64,000 nt of DNA from CAIXZV01 sp037446495 (GCA_037446495.1 JBBIIL010000006.1:18677-82676), one strand, 5' to 3'. Shown: positions 35,838 through 44,880, numbered from the stretch's first letter. The notes: generated by a model from the letters alone, not told the origin. Program-made: numbers and translations.

Positions 35838-37517
35838 ATGATCGACCCGCTGAGCCTGGGCGAAGCCAAGCACCTCGCCGCCACCGCCGACACGATCCTC
35901 CTCCGCGCCACGCGCACGGCGGATCTCGAGACGCCGATCGGCGCCTTCCTGCGGCTCGACGACGGTGTGACGCCGGCGTACCTGCTCGAGTCCGTCGAGG
36001 GCGGCGAGCGCCTCGGCCGGTACTCATTCCTCGGCGTCGGCCCGCGCCGGCTGCTCGAGGTCCGCGACGGCGAGGCCCGGACGACCACCCGCGAGGTGGG
36101 CATCACCGAGTACGCGCCCGACCTGCCCGTCACCACCACCGCGGTCCCGGACCCGCTCGCCGCCCTGCGCGCCTTCATTCCGCGCCGCCGCGTCGTGCCG
36201 GTCGACGGCATGCCGCGCTTCACCGGCGGCGCCGTTGGCGCCCTGTCATACGACGCCATATCGAGCTTCGAGCCGAGCGTCCCGCGCCCGGACCGCGACC
36301 CGGTCAGCGTCCCGCTCGCGAGCTACATCGAGACCGACCTCGTCATCGTCTTCGACCACCTCACGCATCAGCTCTCGGCGATCGCGTCGCTGCACACCGA
36401 GCCGCCCGACCTCGAGGGACGCTACCGCATCGCCGAGCGGGCGATCCTCGAGGCGCTCGAGCGGACGGCCCGCCCGTCGGCTGCCGAGATGGCCTCGGCC
36501 GTGACCAGGTCCGCGCCAGCCGTGAACGGTCCGAGCGCGCTGGCCGAGGTGGAGACCAGCCTCGGGCGCGACCAGTACATGCGCGCCGTCGAGCGGGCGA
36601 AGGACGCCATTGCCGCGGGCGAGGCGATCCAGGTGGTCCTCGCCCGCCGCCAGAGCTTCGAGCTCCCGGACGGTCCGGACGGACGGCCCCTCGACGGCAT
36701 CGGGCTGTACCGCGCCCTCCGTCGCGTGAACCCCTCGCCGTACCTGTTCTTCACCCGCACCCCGGCCTTCGAGGTCGTGGGCGCCAGCCCCGAGCTCCTG
36801 GTCCAGGTCGTGGGCGACAGGATGAGCACGCACCCGATCGCCGGCACCCGCCCGCGCGGCACCACGCCCGCCGACGACGACCGCCTCGCCGACGAGCTGC
36901 GCGGCGACCCGAAGGAGCGCGCGGAGCACGTGATGCTCGTCGATCTCGGGCGCAACGACCTCGGGCGCGTCGCGAAGCCGGGCACGGTGAGCACCAGCCA
37001 GTACATGGAGGTGGAGCGCTACAGCCACGTCCTGCACCTGGTCAGCCACGTGGAGGCGCGGCTCCGCCCCGAGCTCGACGCCCTTGATGCCCTGCGGTCC
37101 GTGTTCCCCGCCGGCACGCTGTCGGGCGCGCCCAAGATCCGCGCGATGCAGCTCATCGCCGCCGCCGAGGGCGAGCGCCGCGGGCTGTACGGTGGGGCGG
37201 TGGGCTACCTCGGCTATGACGGCAACCTCGACACCGCGATCACCATCCGGAGTGCGGTCCTCAAGGACGGCCTCGCGCATGTGCACACCGGTGCCGGCAT
37301 CGTCGCCAAGAGCGAGCCGGAGCGCGAGTTCGAGGAGACCGAGCACAAGGCGGCTGCGCTGCGGCGGGCGATCGAGCTGGCCGCTGCGCCCGCTGCACCT
37401 CGCCGGAGCGTTAGCGCCGGAGGCGAAGCCGACGACGAAGCCGAACCTGCGTCGCACTTGCGCAGCGCCGACGCCGGTGTTGACGCGTCGCCCGCCGGGG
37501 AGGGGGCCGCCTCGTGA
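35838..37517 (+). CDS. trpE: Anthranilate synthase component I
   Basis: The 559-residue enzyme converts chorismate and ammonia to anthranilate. The feedback site for tryptophan is visible as LLESVEGGERLGRYSFLG (about residues 51-68). The chorismate-binding core holds PIAGTRPRGTT, VDLGRNDLGRVAKPGTV, FPAGTLSGAPKIRAM and the final GAGIVAKSEPEREFEET. The last 60 residues are a low-complexity extension. The ATG has AAGGA 9 bases upstream, directly after the T-box. It overlaps trpG by 4 bases (GTGA). Confidence 0.97.
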   Translation: MIDPLSLGEAKHLAATADTILLRATRTADLETPIGAFLRLDDGVTPAYLLESVEGGERLGRYSFLGVGPRRLLEVRDGEARTTTREVGITEYAPDLPVTTTAVPDPLAALRAFIPRRRVVPVDGMPRFTGGAVGALSYDAISSFEPSVPRPDRDPVSVPLASYIETDLVIVFDHLTHQLSAIASLHTEPPDLEGRYRIAERAILEALERTARPSAAEMASAVTRSAPAVNGPSALAEVETSLGRDQYMRAVERAKDAIAAGEAIQVVLARRQSFELPDGPDGRPLDGIGLYRALRRVNPSPYLFFTRTPAFEVVGASPELLVQVVGDRMSTHPIAGTRPRGTTPADDDRLADELRGDPKERAEHVMLVDLGRNDLGRVAKPGTVSTSQYMEVERYSHVLHLVSHVEARLRPELDALDALRSVFPAGTLSGAPKIRAMQLIAAAEGERRGLYGGAVGYLGYDGNLDTAITIRSAVLKDGLAHVHTGAGIVAKSEPEREFEETEHKAAALRRAIELAAAPAAPRRSVSAGGEADDEAEPASHLRSADAGVDASPAGEGAAS

Positions 37518-38272
37518 TCCTGATGATCGACAACTACGACTCGTTCACGTTCAACCTGGTGCAGGCGCTCCAGGCCGGGGGCGCGGACGTGCGCGTGGTT
37601 CGCAACGACGCGATCTCCCCGGGCGAGCTCGAAGCGCTGGCCGACGATCCGGCTGCCGACCTGCGCGGGATCGTCGTGTCGCCCGGGCCCGGCAACCCCG
37701 ACGAGGCGGGCGTGTCGATGGACGCGATCCGCATCGCCGCCGACCGGCGGATCCCGCTGCTGGGCGTGTGCCTGGGCATGCAGTCGATGGGCCAGGCGTT
37801 CGGCGCGTCCGTCGTCCGGGCACCCACGCTGGTCCACGGCGAGGCGTCCGCGGTGAGCCACGACGGCGCGGGCCTGCTCGCGGGCATGCCCGAGGGGTTC
37901 GCGGCCGCCCGCTACCACTCGCTGTGCGTGGACCCCGCGACGCTGTCGGCCGAGTTCTTCGTCACCGCCACCAGCCCTGAGGACGGCGTCGTCATGGGGA
38001 TCCGCCACCGCACGCTGCCCCTCGAGGGCGTCCAGTTCCACCCCGAATCCGTGCTCACGCCGGACGGGCCGCACCTGCTCGCGAACTTCCTCCGGCTCGC
38101 TGGCGAGGGCGAGGCAGCGCGCCTCGACGCGGCGGCGGGCTCCTTCGCCACCCGTGGCATGGACGTCCCGGAGGCCGACGGACCGTCCCCGTCGCCCTCG
38201 GCCGAGGTCAGCGTGGCACCGGCCGCCGAGCATGCGGCTTGGGCTACGACGGCGAAGGAGGCCACTCGATGA
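37514..38272 (+). CDS. trpG: Anthranilate synthase component II (glutamine amidotransferase)
   Basis: The 252-residue subunit supplies ammonia from glutamine. The class I amidotransferase triad is Cys86 (LLGVCLGMQ), His176 and Glu178 (VQFHPESV). SPGPGNPDEAG marks the oxyanion strand. The C-terminus has about 50 extra residues, Ala/Pro/Ser-rich, beyond the normal domain end. It starts with a GTG overlapping the trpE stop and ends in an ATGA overlap with trpD. The glutaminase could also serve p-aminobenzoate synthase, but the operon points to tryptophan. Confidence 0.96.
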   Translation: MILMIDNYDSFTFNLVQALQAGGADVRVVRNDAISPGELEALADDPAADLRGIVVSPGPGNPDEAGVSMDAIRIAADRRIPLLGVCLGMQSMGQAFGASVVRAPTLVHGEASAVSHDGAGLLAGMPEGFAAARYHSLCVDPATLSAEFFVTATSPEDGVVMGIRHRTLPLEGVQFHPESVLTPDGPHLLANFLRLAGEGEAARLDAAAGSFATRGMDVPEADGPSPSPSAEVSVAPAAEHAAWATTAKEATR

Positions 38273-39318
38273 GCGACCAGGTCCGGGACGCCCTCTCGAC
38301 GATCGTCGAGGGCGGCACCCTCACCCTTCTGCAGGCGTCGGCCGCCATGGGCGCCGTGATGGACGGGGACGCGACGCCGAGCCAGCTCGCCGCCCTCCTG
38401 ATGGGCCTGCGGATGCGCGGCGAGACGGTGGACGAGCTGGCGGGCTTCGCCACCGCGATGCGCGAGCGCGTGCTCCGCGTGACCGCCCCCGACGGCGCGA
38501 TCGACGTGGTGGGCACCGGCGGCGACGGGTCGAACACGTTCAACATCTCCACCACGTCCGCCTTGGTCGTGGCCGCGACAGGCGTGCCGGTGGCCAAGCA
38601 CGGGAACCGGGCGATCACCTCGAAGTCGGGCTCAGCGGACGTGCTCGATGCGCTGGGCGTGCGGATCGACCACGACGCGGACTCGGCGACGGCCTCGCTG
38701 CGGGCGTTGGGCTTCGCGTTCATGAGCGCGCAGCTGTTCCACCCGGCGATGCGGTACGCGGGGCCGACGCGCCGCGAGATCGGCGTGCGGACCGCGTTCA
38801 ACCTGCTGGGCCCGCTCACCAATCCCGCCGGGGCGCGGCGCGCGCTGATCGGCGTTGGCGACCCGATGGCGGCCGCGAAGATCGCCGAGGTGGCCGCCCG
38901 CCTGGGCACAGACCGGACGTTCGTGATCCACGGCGACGGCGTGGACGAGCTCCCGCTGGACGGGTCGGGGGTGCTCTACCACGTGGGTCCGGAGGGGGTC
39001 GAGGCGCAGCACAGGATCGTGGCCGCGCAGTTGGGCCTCACCACGGCGCCGACGAGGCGGCTCCGAGGCGGCACGGCCTCGGAGAATGCGACGATCACCG
39101 AGGCGGTGCTGCGCGGCGAGCCCGGCGCCCGGCGCGACGTGGTCCTCCTCAACGCCGGCGCCGCGCTCCTCGTCGCGGGTGTCGTTGACCGGCTGGAGGA
39201 GGGGATCGAGCAGGCGGCGTTCACGATCGACGCCGGGCTCGGCACCGAGCTGCTGGAGCGACTGCGCGCCGACCGACGCGCCCACGAGGCGGCGACGGCC
39301 GCGGAGGCCGAGGCATGA
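38269..39318 (+). CDS. trpD: Anthranilate phosphoribosyltransferase
   Basis: The 349-residue enzyme attaches phosphoribose from PRPP to anthranilate. DVVGTGGDGSNTFNISTTSALV is the PRPP-binding signature, and KHGNRAITSKSGSADVLDALG and FNLLGPLTNPAG are the other conserved loops. The ATG at 38269 overlaps the trpG stop (ATGA) and has GAAGGAGG at 38253-38260; a start 10 codons upstream lies inside trpG and is less likely. It overlaps the trpCFB start as ATGA. Confidence 0.97.
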   Translation: MSDQVRDALSTIVEGGTLTLLQASAAMGAVMDGDATPSQLAALLMGLRMRGETVDELAGFATAMRERVLRVTAPDGAIDVVGTGGDGSNTFNISTTSALVVAATGVPVAKHGNRAITSKSGSADVLDALGVRIDHDADSATASLRALGFAFMSAQLFHPAMRYAGPTRREIGVRTAFNLLGPLTNPAGARRALIGVGDPMAAAKIAEVAARLGTDRTFVIHGDGVDELPLDGSGVLYHVGPEGVEAQHRIVAAQLGLTTAPTRRLRGGTASENATITEAVLRGEPGARRDVVLLNAGAALLVAGVVDRLEEGIEQAAFTIDAGLGTELLERLRADRRAHEAATAAEAEA

Positions 39319-42176
39319 CCGCGACCGCTCCCCGTCCCGCCGCATCGGCCGCCCGCGGTGGCGTGGTTGCAGAGATCGCCGCACGTCGCCTCGCCGACGT
39401 CACGGCCGAGCTCGACACGCTCGGGCGCGATGGGCTCCGCCGTGCGCTCGGCGCCGCCCCGGCGCCTCGCCTGATCGCCGAGGCGCTCGCCGCACCAGGG
39501 CTCCACCTCATCGCCGAGGTCAAGCGGCGCTCGCCGTCGGTGGGCGACATCGCGGTCGGCGACGACGCCATCGCCCGAGCACGAGCCTATGCCCAGGGCG
39601 GTGCCGCCGCCATCTCCGTCCTGTGCGAACCCCATTGGTTCGGCGGGTCCGTGGCCGACCTCCGCGCCGTCCGCGCCGCCGTGTCCGTACCGGTGCTCGC
39701 CAAGGAGTTCGTCGTCGATCCGCGGCAGCTTCAGCTCCTCCGGGCGGCTGGGGCGGACCTCGTGCTGCTGCTGGCCGTCCTTCACTCGCGCACGAAACTC
39801 GCGAGGCTGGTGACGCAGGCGCGAGATCTGGGCATGGAGCCGCTCGTCGAGGCGCATGACGCACATGAGCTCGAGGCCGCGCTCGCGACCGACGCCCGGC
39901 TGATCGGCGTGAACAGTCGCGACCTGCGCACGCTCGACGTGGACGCGGAGCGTGCGGTGCGGCTGCGTGAGCTGATCCCCGGCGACCGGATCGCCATCGC
40001 CGAGAGCGGCGTGCGCGACACCGCGACGATCGCCCGCTGGCGCGCCACCGGGTTCGACGCCGCCCTCGTGGGGGAGGCGCTGATGCGCTCCCCCGACCCG
40101 GCCGCCGCCGCACGTGCGTTCGTCGGCGCGGGCACCGACCCGCGCGACCTGGCCGCCGATGCCCGCGCCCCGATGGTGAAGATCTGCAGCGTGACCGACG
40201 AGGCCGGGATCCTCGCCGCGGTCCGCGCCGGTGCCGACGCGATCGGGCTCAACTTCGCCCCGGGAACGCCCCGGGCGCTGTCGATCGACGAGGGGGTCGC
40301 GCTCGCGCGCCTCGCCCGCGCCGCCGCCCCCGGCACGCGGATCGTCGTCGTCACCGCGGACCTCCCGGCGGACGAGCTGGCGACCGTCGTGGCAGGCGTT
40401 GACCCCGACGTGGTCCAGCTCAACGGCAGCGAGCCCCCGGCGGCGATCGCCAGTGTGGGTCGTCCCGCCTGGAAGGCCATCCGGGTCGCCGCGGACGCGA
40501 ACCCCGACGATGTGGTGGCCGCTGCCGCCGCGTTCCTCGCGGCCGGCGCCGAGCGGATCCTCCTCGACGCGGCCGGCGGCCCGCATCCGGGTGGCACCGG
40601 GACCCGGGTCGGCCCTGACCTCGCCCGAGCCGTCGCCCGCCAGGTTCCGATCACGCTCGCCGGCGGGCTCGACCCGGCCAACGTGGCCGAGGCGCTCCTG
40701 GCGATCCCCGCAGTGGGCGTGGACGTGGCGTCCGGGACCGAGCTCCCGCGCACCAAGGGCGGGCGCCCGCGCAAGGACCCGGTCCGCGTGGCGCTGTTCG
40801 CCAAGCGCGCCCGCGACGCCCGCCGGCATCGGCCCAACGTCGCCTTCGGCCCCACGCCCGTCCATCCGGGGCTGATCGAGGTGGATGGCGCCGGGCGCTG
40901 GGGCATGGAGCGCGACTTCGGCGGGCGGTACGTCCCCGAGACCCTGATGGGCGCCCTGCAGCAGCTCGAGTCGGCGTACGACGCGCTGCGCCACGACCCA
41001 CGGTTCTGGGCGGAGCTCGACGAGCTGCTCGCCCGCTTCGCCGGCCGGCCGACGCCGCTGTACCGCGCTGACCGGCTGGCGACGGCGGCGGCCGGAGAGG
41101 CGGCGCGCCAACGGGCCGAGGCCATGGCGCACGGGCGCCGGAACCTGCCGGCCATCCCGGAGCGCTTCCGCCTCTACCTCAAGCGTGAGGACCTCGCGCA
41201 CACGGGCGCCCACAAGATCAACAACGCGATGGGCCAGGCCCTGCTCACCCGGCGGCTGGGGAAGAGCCGCGTCATCGCCGAGACGGGCGCCGGCCAGCAC
41301 GGCGTCGCCACGGCCACCGCCTGCGCGCTCCTCGGGCTGCCGTGCGTGGTGTTCATGGGCGAGGAGGACATCGCCCGCCAGGCGCCCAACGTGCTCCGCA
41401 TGCGGGCGCTGGGCGCCGAGGTGCGGAGCGTCACCTCCGGCACGGCAACCCTCAAGGACGCCGTCAACGAGGCGATGCGCGACTGGGTGACCAACGTGGA
41501 GACCACGCACTACGTCCTGGGCTCGGCGATGGGCCCCCATCCGTACCCCACCATCGTCCGCGACTTCCAGCGGCGGATCGGCGACGAGGCGGCGGCCCAG
41601 CTGCGCGCGGTGGAGGGGCGCCTGCCGGACCTCGCGCTCGCGTGCGTGGGCGGCGGATCGAACGCGATCGGCCTCCTCGCGCGGTTCATCGGCGAGCCGA
41701 CGGTGCGGCTGGCGGTGGCCGAGGCGGCAGGCGACGGCATCGAGACCGGTCGCCATGCGGCGGCGATCGCGGGCGGCACGCCGGGCATCCTCCACGGCAG
41801 CCGCTCGCTGATGCTCCAGGACCGCGACGGCCAGATCGTCGAGGCCGTGTCAGCGTCGGCTGGTCTGGACTACCCGGGCGTCGGGCCGCAGCTGGCCGCC
41901 CTGGCCGAAGCGGGTCGCATGGAGGTGGGCACGGCCACCGATCGCGAGGCGATCGCGGCGATGCGGGCCGTGACCCGGATGGAGGGCATCCTGCCGGCGC
42001 TCGAGACGAGCCATGCCGTGGCGGCGCTGCCGAAGCTGCTGGCCGGGCTCGAAGGCTCGGGCCTCCCGTATGCCGAGGACTCGGTGCTGCTCCTCGGGTT
42101 CTCCGGCCGCGGCGACAAGGACATGGCGGCCCTCGAGCGGTTCGCCGACGTGGAGCCGTGGGAGGCAGCGCGATGA
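39315..42176 (+). CDS. trpCFB: Trifunctional TrpC-TrpF-TrpB fusion
   Basis: One uninterrupted frame of 953 residues carries three tryptophan enzymes in pathway order. Residues 15-275 are indole-glycerol-phosphate synthase, with K70 (AEVKRRSPS), K130 (LAKEF), E179, N200 and E230. Residues 287-500 are phosphoribosylanthranilate isomerase, with the catalytic Cys in KICSVTDE (C291) and Asp in LLDAAGGPHPGGTG (D418). Residues 525-953 are tryptophan synthase beta, with the PLP Lys in HTGAHKINNAMG (K634), CVGGGSNAIG and the end SGRGDKDM. An insert of about 20 residues (about 594-616) precedes K634. All key residues are present, so each activity should be intact. The beta part must still meet the separate alpha subunit, whose gene overlaps by ATGA. 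Confidence 0.95.
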   Translation: MTATAPRPAASAARGGVVAEIAARRLADVTAELDTLGRDGLRRALGAAPAPRLIAEALAAPGLHLIAEVKRRSPSVGDIAVGDDAIARARAYAQGGAAAISVLCEPHWFGGSVADLRAVRAAVSVPVLAKEFVVDPRQLQLLRAAGADLVLLLAVLHSRTKLARLVTQARDLGMEPLVEAHDAHELEAALATDARLIGVNSRDLRTLDVDAERAVRLRELIPGDRIAIAESGVRDTATIARWRATGFDAALVGEALMRSPDPAAAARAFVGAGTDPRDLAADARAPMVKICSVTDEAGILAAVRAGADAIGLNFAPGTPRALSIDEGVALARLARAAAPGTRIVVVTADLPADELATVVAGVDPDVVQLNGSEPPAAIASVGRPAWKAIRVAADANPDDVVAAAAAFLAAGAERILLDAAGGPHPGGTGTRVGPDLARAVARQVPITLAGGLDPANVAEALLAIPAVGVDVASGTELPRTKGGRPRKDPVRVALFAKRARDARRHRPNVAFGPTPVHPGLIEVDGAGRWGMERDFGGRYVPETLMGALQQLESAYDALRHDPRFWAELDELLARFAGRPTPLYRADRLATAAAGEAARQRAEAMAHGRRNLPAIPERFRLYLKREDLAHTGAHKINNAMGQALLTRRLGKSRVIAETGAGQHGVATATACALLGLPCVVFMGEEDIARQAPNVLRMRALGAEVRSVTSGTATLKDAVNEAMRDWVTNVETTHYVLGSAMGPHPYPTIVRDFQRRIGDEAAAQLRAVEGRLPDLALACVGGGSNAIGLLARFIGEPTVRLAVAEAAGDGIETGRHAAAIAGGTPGILHGSRSLMLQDRDGQIVEAVSASAGLDYPGVGPQLAALAEAGRMEVGTATDREAIAAMRAVTRMEGILPALETSHAVAALPKLLAGLEGSGLPYAEDSVLLLGFSGRGDKDMAALERFADVEPWEAAR

Positions 42177-43027
42177 CCGGGTCCGCGGCTGCAGCCGCCG
42201 CGCCGCAGCACACCAACACCACCGCTGGGGCGAAGCGGATCGCCGCCGCCTTCGCGGCGGCCAACGCCGAGGGCCGGGCGGCGCTGATCCCGTACATCGT
42301 CGCGGGCTACCCCGACGCGGACGGCTCCTTCGCGGTGGCCTGCGCGGCGATCGACTCCGGCGCGGACTTGCTCGAGGTAGGCCTGCCATACTCCGACCCG
42401 CTCGCCGACGGCGCCACCCTTCAGCGGGCATCGCAGGCCGCCCTCGCCGCAGGGGCGACGTTTGACGCGAGCCTCGCGTTGACCGCCCGCATCGCGGCGG
42501 CCCGGCCCGGCGTGCCCGTGGTGGCGATGGGCTACGCGAACCAGCTGATCGGCGGCGGCGACGGCCGTGACCGGGTCGTCGCCCTGGCTGCGGCCGGCGT
42601 GGCGGGCGTCATCGTGGCCGACCTCACGCCCGACGAGGGCGGCCCATTCGAGGCGGCCGCGACGGAGGCGGGGATCGCGGTGGTGTACCTCGTCGCGCCC
42701 ACGACGGCGCCCGACCGCCGCGCGATGGTGGCCGGCCGCTCCGGCGGCTTCCTGTACTGCGTGTCGCTCGTGGGCGTGACGGGGGCGCGCACCTCGCTCC
42801 CGCCCACGGTGACCAGACTTGTCCGCGAGGTCACGGCCATGTCGCCGGTGCCAGTTGCCGTCGGCTTCGGCGTGTCGAAGCCGGCGCACGTGCGGGCGAT
42901 CGCCGGGGCCGGCGCGGCGGGCGTCATCGTGGCGTCGGCGCTCGTGGACGCGCTCGGGCCGGACGGCCGCGACGTCGCGGCGCTGGCCGCCCTTGTCGCG
43001 AAGCTGCGGGCGGCGACCGTCCGCTGA
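42173..43027 (+). CDS. trpA: Tryptophan synthase alpha subunit
   Basis: The 284-residue subunit splits indole-glycerol phosphate to indole, which is channelled to the beta domain of TrpCFB. The catalytic Glu and Asp lie in LLEVGLPYSDPLADGAT (usual form ELGVPFSDPLADGP). The phosphate loop is GFGVSKPAHVRAI. It has an Ala/Thr-rich N-terminus of about 20 residues ahead of the normal start. The ATG overlaps the trpCFB stop by 4 bases. It is the last gene of the operon and is followed by a large palindromic element. Confidence 0.96.
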   Translation: MTGSAAAAAAPQHTNTTAGAKRIAAAFAAANAEGRAALIPYIVAGYPDADGSFAVACAAIDSGADLLEVGLPYSDPLADGATLQRASQAALAAGATFDASLALTARIAAARPGVPVVAMGYANQLIGGGDGRDRVVALAAAGVAGVIVADLTPDEGGPFEAAATEAGIAVVYLVAPTTAPDRRAMVAGRSGGFLYCVSLVGVTGARTSLPPTVTRLVREVTAMSPVPVAVGFGVSKPAHVRAIAGAGAAGVIVASALVDALGPDGRDVAALAALVAKLRAATVR

Positions 43028-43050
43028 CCGGCGCCAGGCAGGATCGGCGC

Positions 43051-43206
43051 GTGGTGCACGGGGAGCACCAAATCAGTCGTTTCGCGGGAACAACGGCCCG
43101 CGGCGGTGCGCACGGTGCACCAAGCGCGCGCATTGGTGCAGACCACGCACCGATTCCGGTCCCAAGCGGCAGTGGGCGAGGGATTTGGTGCACACCGCGC
43201 ACCAAC
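43051..43206. repeat. Long imperfect palindrome built from four GGTGC-N7-GCACC units
   Basis: Four 17-base palindromes GGTGC-N7-GCACC start at 43053, 43105, 43135 and 43187, at spacings of 52, 30 and 52 bases. The two halves (43051-43127 and 43129-43206) are imperfect reverse complements of each other: GCACCAAATC on the left matches GATTTGGTGC on the right, and TGCACCAA matches TTGGTGCA around the centre near 43128. The structure could be a large hairpin, a multi-site operator or a small REPIN/MITE-like element. It fills most of the 344-base trpA to 43372 spacer, in which no gene is supported. Confidence 0.75.
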
Positions 43207-43359
43207 GGAGGCGAGAGGCGAGTGCGCCCCAGGGTTTGGGCAGCATCCGGCTCGAACCACGCTGGGCAGCACCCACAGCCGGCCGGTCTCTCAGCACCCA
43301 GCTCATGAGTGGGCCGCAGGCAGGGCGACGTTGCACCGACCGAACGAACCGAGACTCGC

Positions 43360-43365
43360 CATACT
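43360..43365 (+). promoter_or_regulatory. -10-like CATACT, leaderless arrangement
   Basis: CATACT ends 6 bases before the ATG at 43372, and no ribosome-binding site is present. The palindromic element lies about 155 bases upstream. Confidence 0.45.
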
Positions 43366-43371
43366 CCCGCC

Positions 43372-44016
43372 ATGGCGAACCTGCGCGTCCTCGTCGAGAC
43401 AACTCCCAAGAAGGCGTTCGCGTCCGCGCTCGACTGGCCCGGCCTGTCGCGTGCCGGCAGGGACGAGGCGGCAGCGCTCGAGGCCCTCGCGGCGGCGGTC
43501 CCGCGGTATGCGCCCGTGGCGGCGCTGGCGGGCGAGCGGTTCGACGAGGGGGCGACGGTCGACGTGGTCGAGCATCTCCCGGGTGACGCCACGACGGCCT
43601 TCGGCGCGCCCTCGATCATCGCAGACGCCGACCGCGCGCCGACCGACGCGTCCGAGGCGGGCCGGCTCGCGCGGCTCGTGGACGCGGCGTGGCGCACGTT
43701 CGACGCTGCGGCCGAGGCCGCTCCGGAAGCGCTGCGCAAAGGCCCGCGGGGCGGTGGTCGGGACCGGTCCAAGATCGTCGGCCATGTCAGCGATGCGGAT
43801 TCGGGCTATGCCGCAGTCCTCGGCCTCAGACACCGCCCGGACAGCCGCCTGGCCGTGGAGGCGATGCGCGCCGATATGCTGGCGGTCCTGCGCGAGCCCT
43901 CCGACGGCGGCGCCGTCGGGGGCCGGAAGTGGCCGCCACGGTACGCAGCCCGCCGCGTCGCGTGGCACGCGCTCGACCACGCCTGGGAGATCGAGGACCG
44001 AACGGAGACCGCCTGA
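43372..44016 (+). CDS. Conserved hypothetical protein
   Basis: The 214-residue product starts MANLRVLVETTPKKAFASALDWPGLSRAG, a pattern that I recall from uncharacterised actinobacterial and Chloroflexota proteins. Later parts KGPRGGGRDRSKIVGHVSDADSGYA and WPPRYAARRVAWHALDHAWEIEDR, with conserved His residues, resemble the DinB-like metal-dependent helix bundle only loosely. It has no signal peptide or membrane segment. The ATG at 43372 is used because a -10-like hexamer stands 6 bases before it; upstream frame shows no coding character. Function is unknown. Confidence 0.75.
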   Translation: MANLRVLVETTPKKAFASALDWPGLSRAGRDEAAALEALAAAVPRYAPVAALAGERFDEGATVDVVEHLPGDATTAFGAPSIIADADRAPTDASEAGRLARLVDAAWRTFDAAAEAAPEALRKGPRGGGRDRSKIVGHVSDADSGYAAVLGLRHRPDSRLAVEAMRADMLAVLREPSDGGAVGGRKWPPRYAARRVAWHALDHAWEIEDRTETA

Positions 44017-44018
44017 GA

Positions 44019-44088
44019 CCCGCTCGCCGCGGGCCGTTCGGCCGCCGGTCGCCCTGTGTCGTCCCGCTCGCCGCGGGCCGTTCGGCCG
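44019..44088 (+). repeat. Two direct copies of a 26-base GC-rich repeat
   Basis: Identical 26-base copies lie at 44019-44044 and 44063-44088, a 44-base period. Each contains the small hairpin CGGCC... read here as GGCC-GTTC-GGCC. They follow the 43372 gene directly and could end its transcript. A related GGGCCGTTCGGC occurs at about 31522, after tRNA-Ser. Confidence 0.7.
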
Positions 44089-44168
44089 TGATCCGCTTCG
44101 CTGGCCACGCCGGACAATCGTCAGGCGGGCCCGATGCCGGCCTGACGGCACGCAGGAGCTCCCCTTCG

Positions 44169-44870
44169 ATGGCAACCCCGCACCAACGTGCGCAGAGATC
44201 CAGCGTGACCGATGGCGCCGCACCGGTCGAAGCAGCGCTGCCGCGCCATGACTCCGGCACCGTCACCGACCCGTGGGTGGGCCGCCTGGCGGCCAGCGAG
44301 GGCATGTTCGTCACCGACGACCGCCAGCGCATCGTTGCCTGGTCGAGCGCGGCGCAGCGCCTGCTGGGCTTCTCGCCCGAGGAGGCCGTCGGTCGGACCT
44401 GCTACCAGGTCGTGATGGGCCGTGAGCCTGACGGTCACCCGGTCTGCGGCCGGAACTGCTCGGTCACCCGCAACGCCCGTCGTCTCCGCGGCACCGCCAG
44501 CTACGAGGTGGTCGCCCACGCGCGCGACGGCGGGGCCAAGTGCCTGGCGAACACGGTGCTCGTGATCGAGGGCGCTGAGGGAGCATTCCACGTCGTTCAC
44601 CTGCTGCGCGAGACGCCGGTCGCACTGCCCGTGGCGCGGCGGGCCGATGTGGTGGCGCGCGCCGCGGAGCCGCTGGTCGAGACGCTGACCCGACGGGAGC
44701 TCGAGGTCATCCGCCTCCTGGCCCAGGGCGCCACGATGGACGAGATCGCCGAGTCGCTCACGATCAGCGTCCTGACGGCCCGCAACCACACCGCCAACAT
44801 CGGGCGCAAGCTCGGCGCCCACAGCCGACTCGAGACCGTCCTGCTCGCGATGCGCCACGGGCTGGTCTAG
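44169..44870 (+). CDS. PAS domain LuxR-type transcription regulator
   Basis: The 233-residue regulator has a PAS domain (residues about 40-150) and a C-terminal LuxR helix-turn-helix, LTRRELEVIRLLAQGATMDEIAESLTISVLTARNHTANIGRKLGAHSR (about 176-222, cited in part). Between PAS helices is a Cys loop, TCYQVVMGREPDG then HPVCGRNC, with three cysteines spaced like those of one-component sensors that may bind a metal, haem or react to redox. It ends 197 bases before cydA in the same direction and is the natural candidate for control of the cytochrome bd operon. The start at 44169 is the first ATG of the coding-like region and is not certain. Confidence 0.83.
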   Translation: MATPHQRAQRSSVTDGAAPVEAALPRHDSGTVTDPWVGRLAASEGMFVTDDRQRIVAWSSAAQRLLGFSPEEAVGRTCYQVVMGREPDGHPVCGRNCSVTRNARRLRGTASYEVVAHARDGGAKCLANTVLVIEGAEGAFHVVHLLRETPVALPVARRADVVARAAEPLVETLTRRELEVIRLLAQGATMDEIAESLTISVLTARNHTANIGRKLGAHSRLETVLLAMRHGLV

Positions 44871-44880
44871 GTTCGGCTGC

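Noticed and set aside
38976..41795. 939-codon open frame on the minus strand
   Set aside because: Antisense shadow of trpD and trpCFB.
43051..43206. CRISPR array
   Set aside because: Four repeat units exist, but they are palindromes in mirror arrangement with 52-30-52 spacing, not direct repeats with constant unique spacers, and no cas gene is near.
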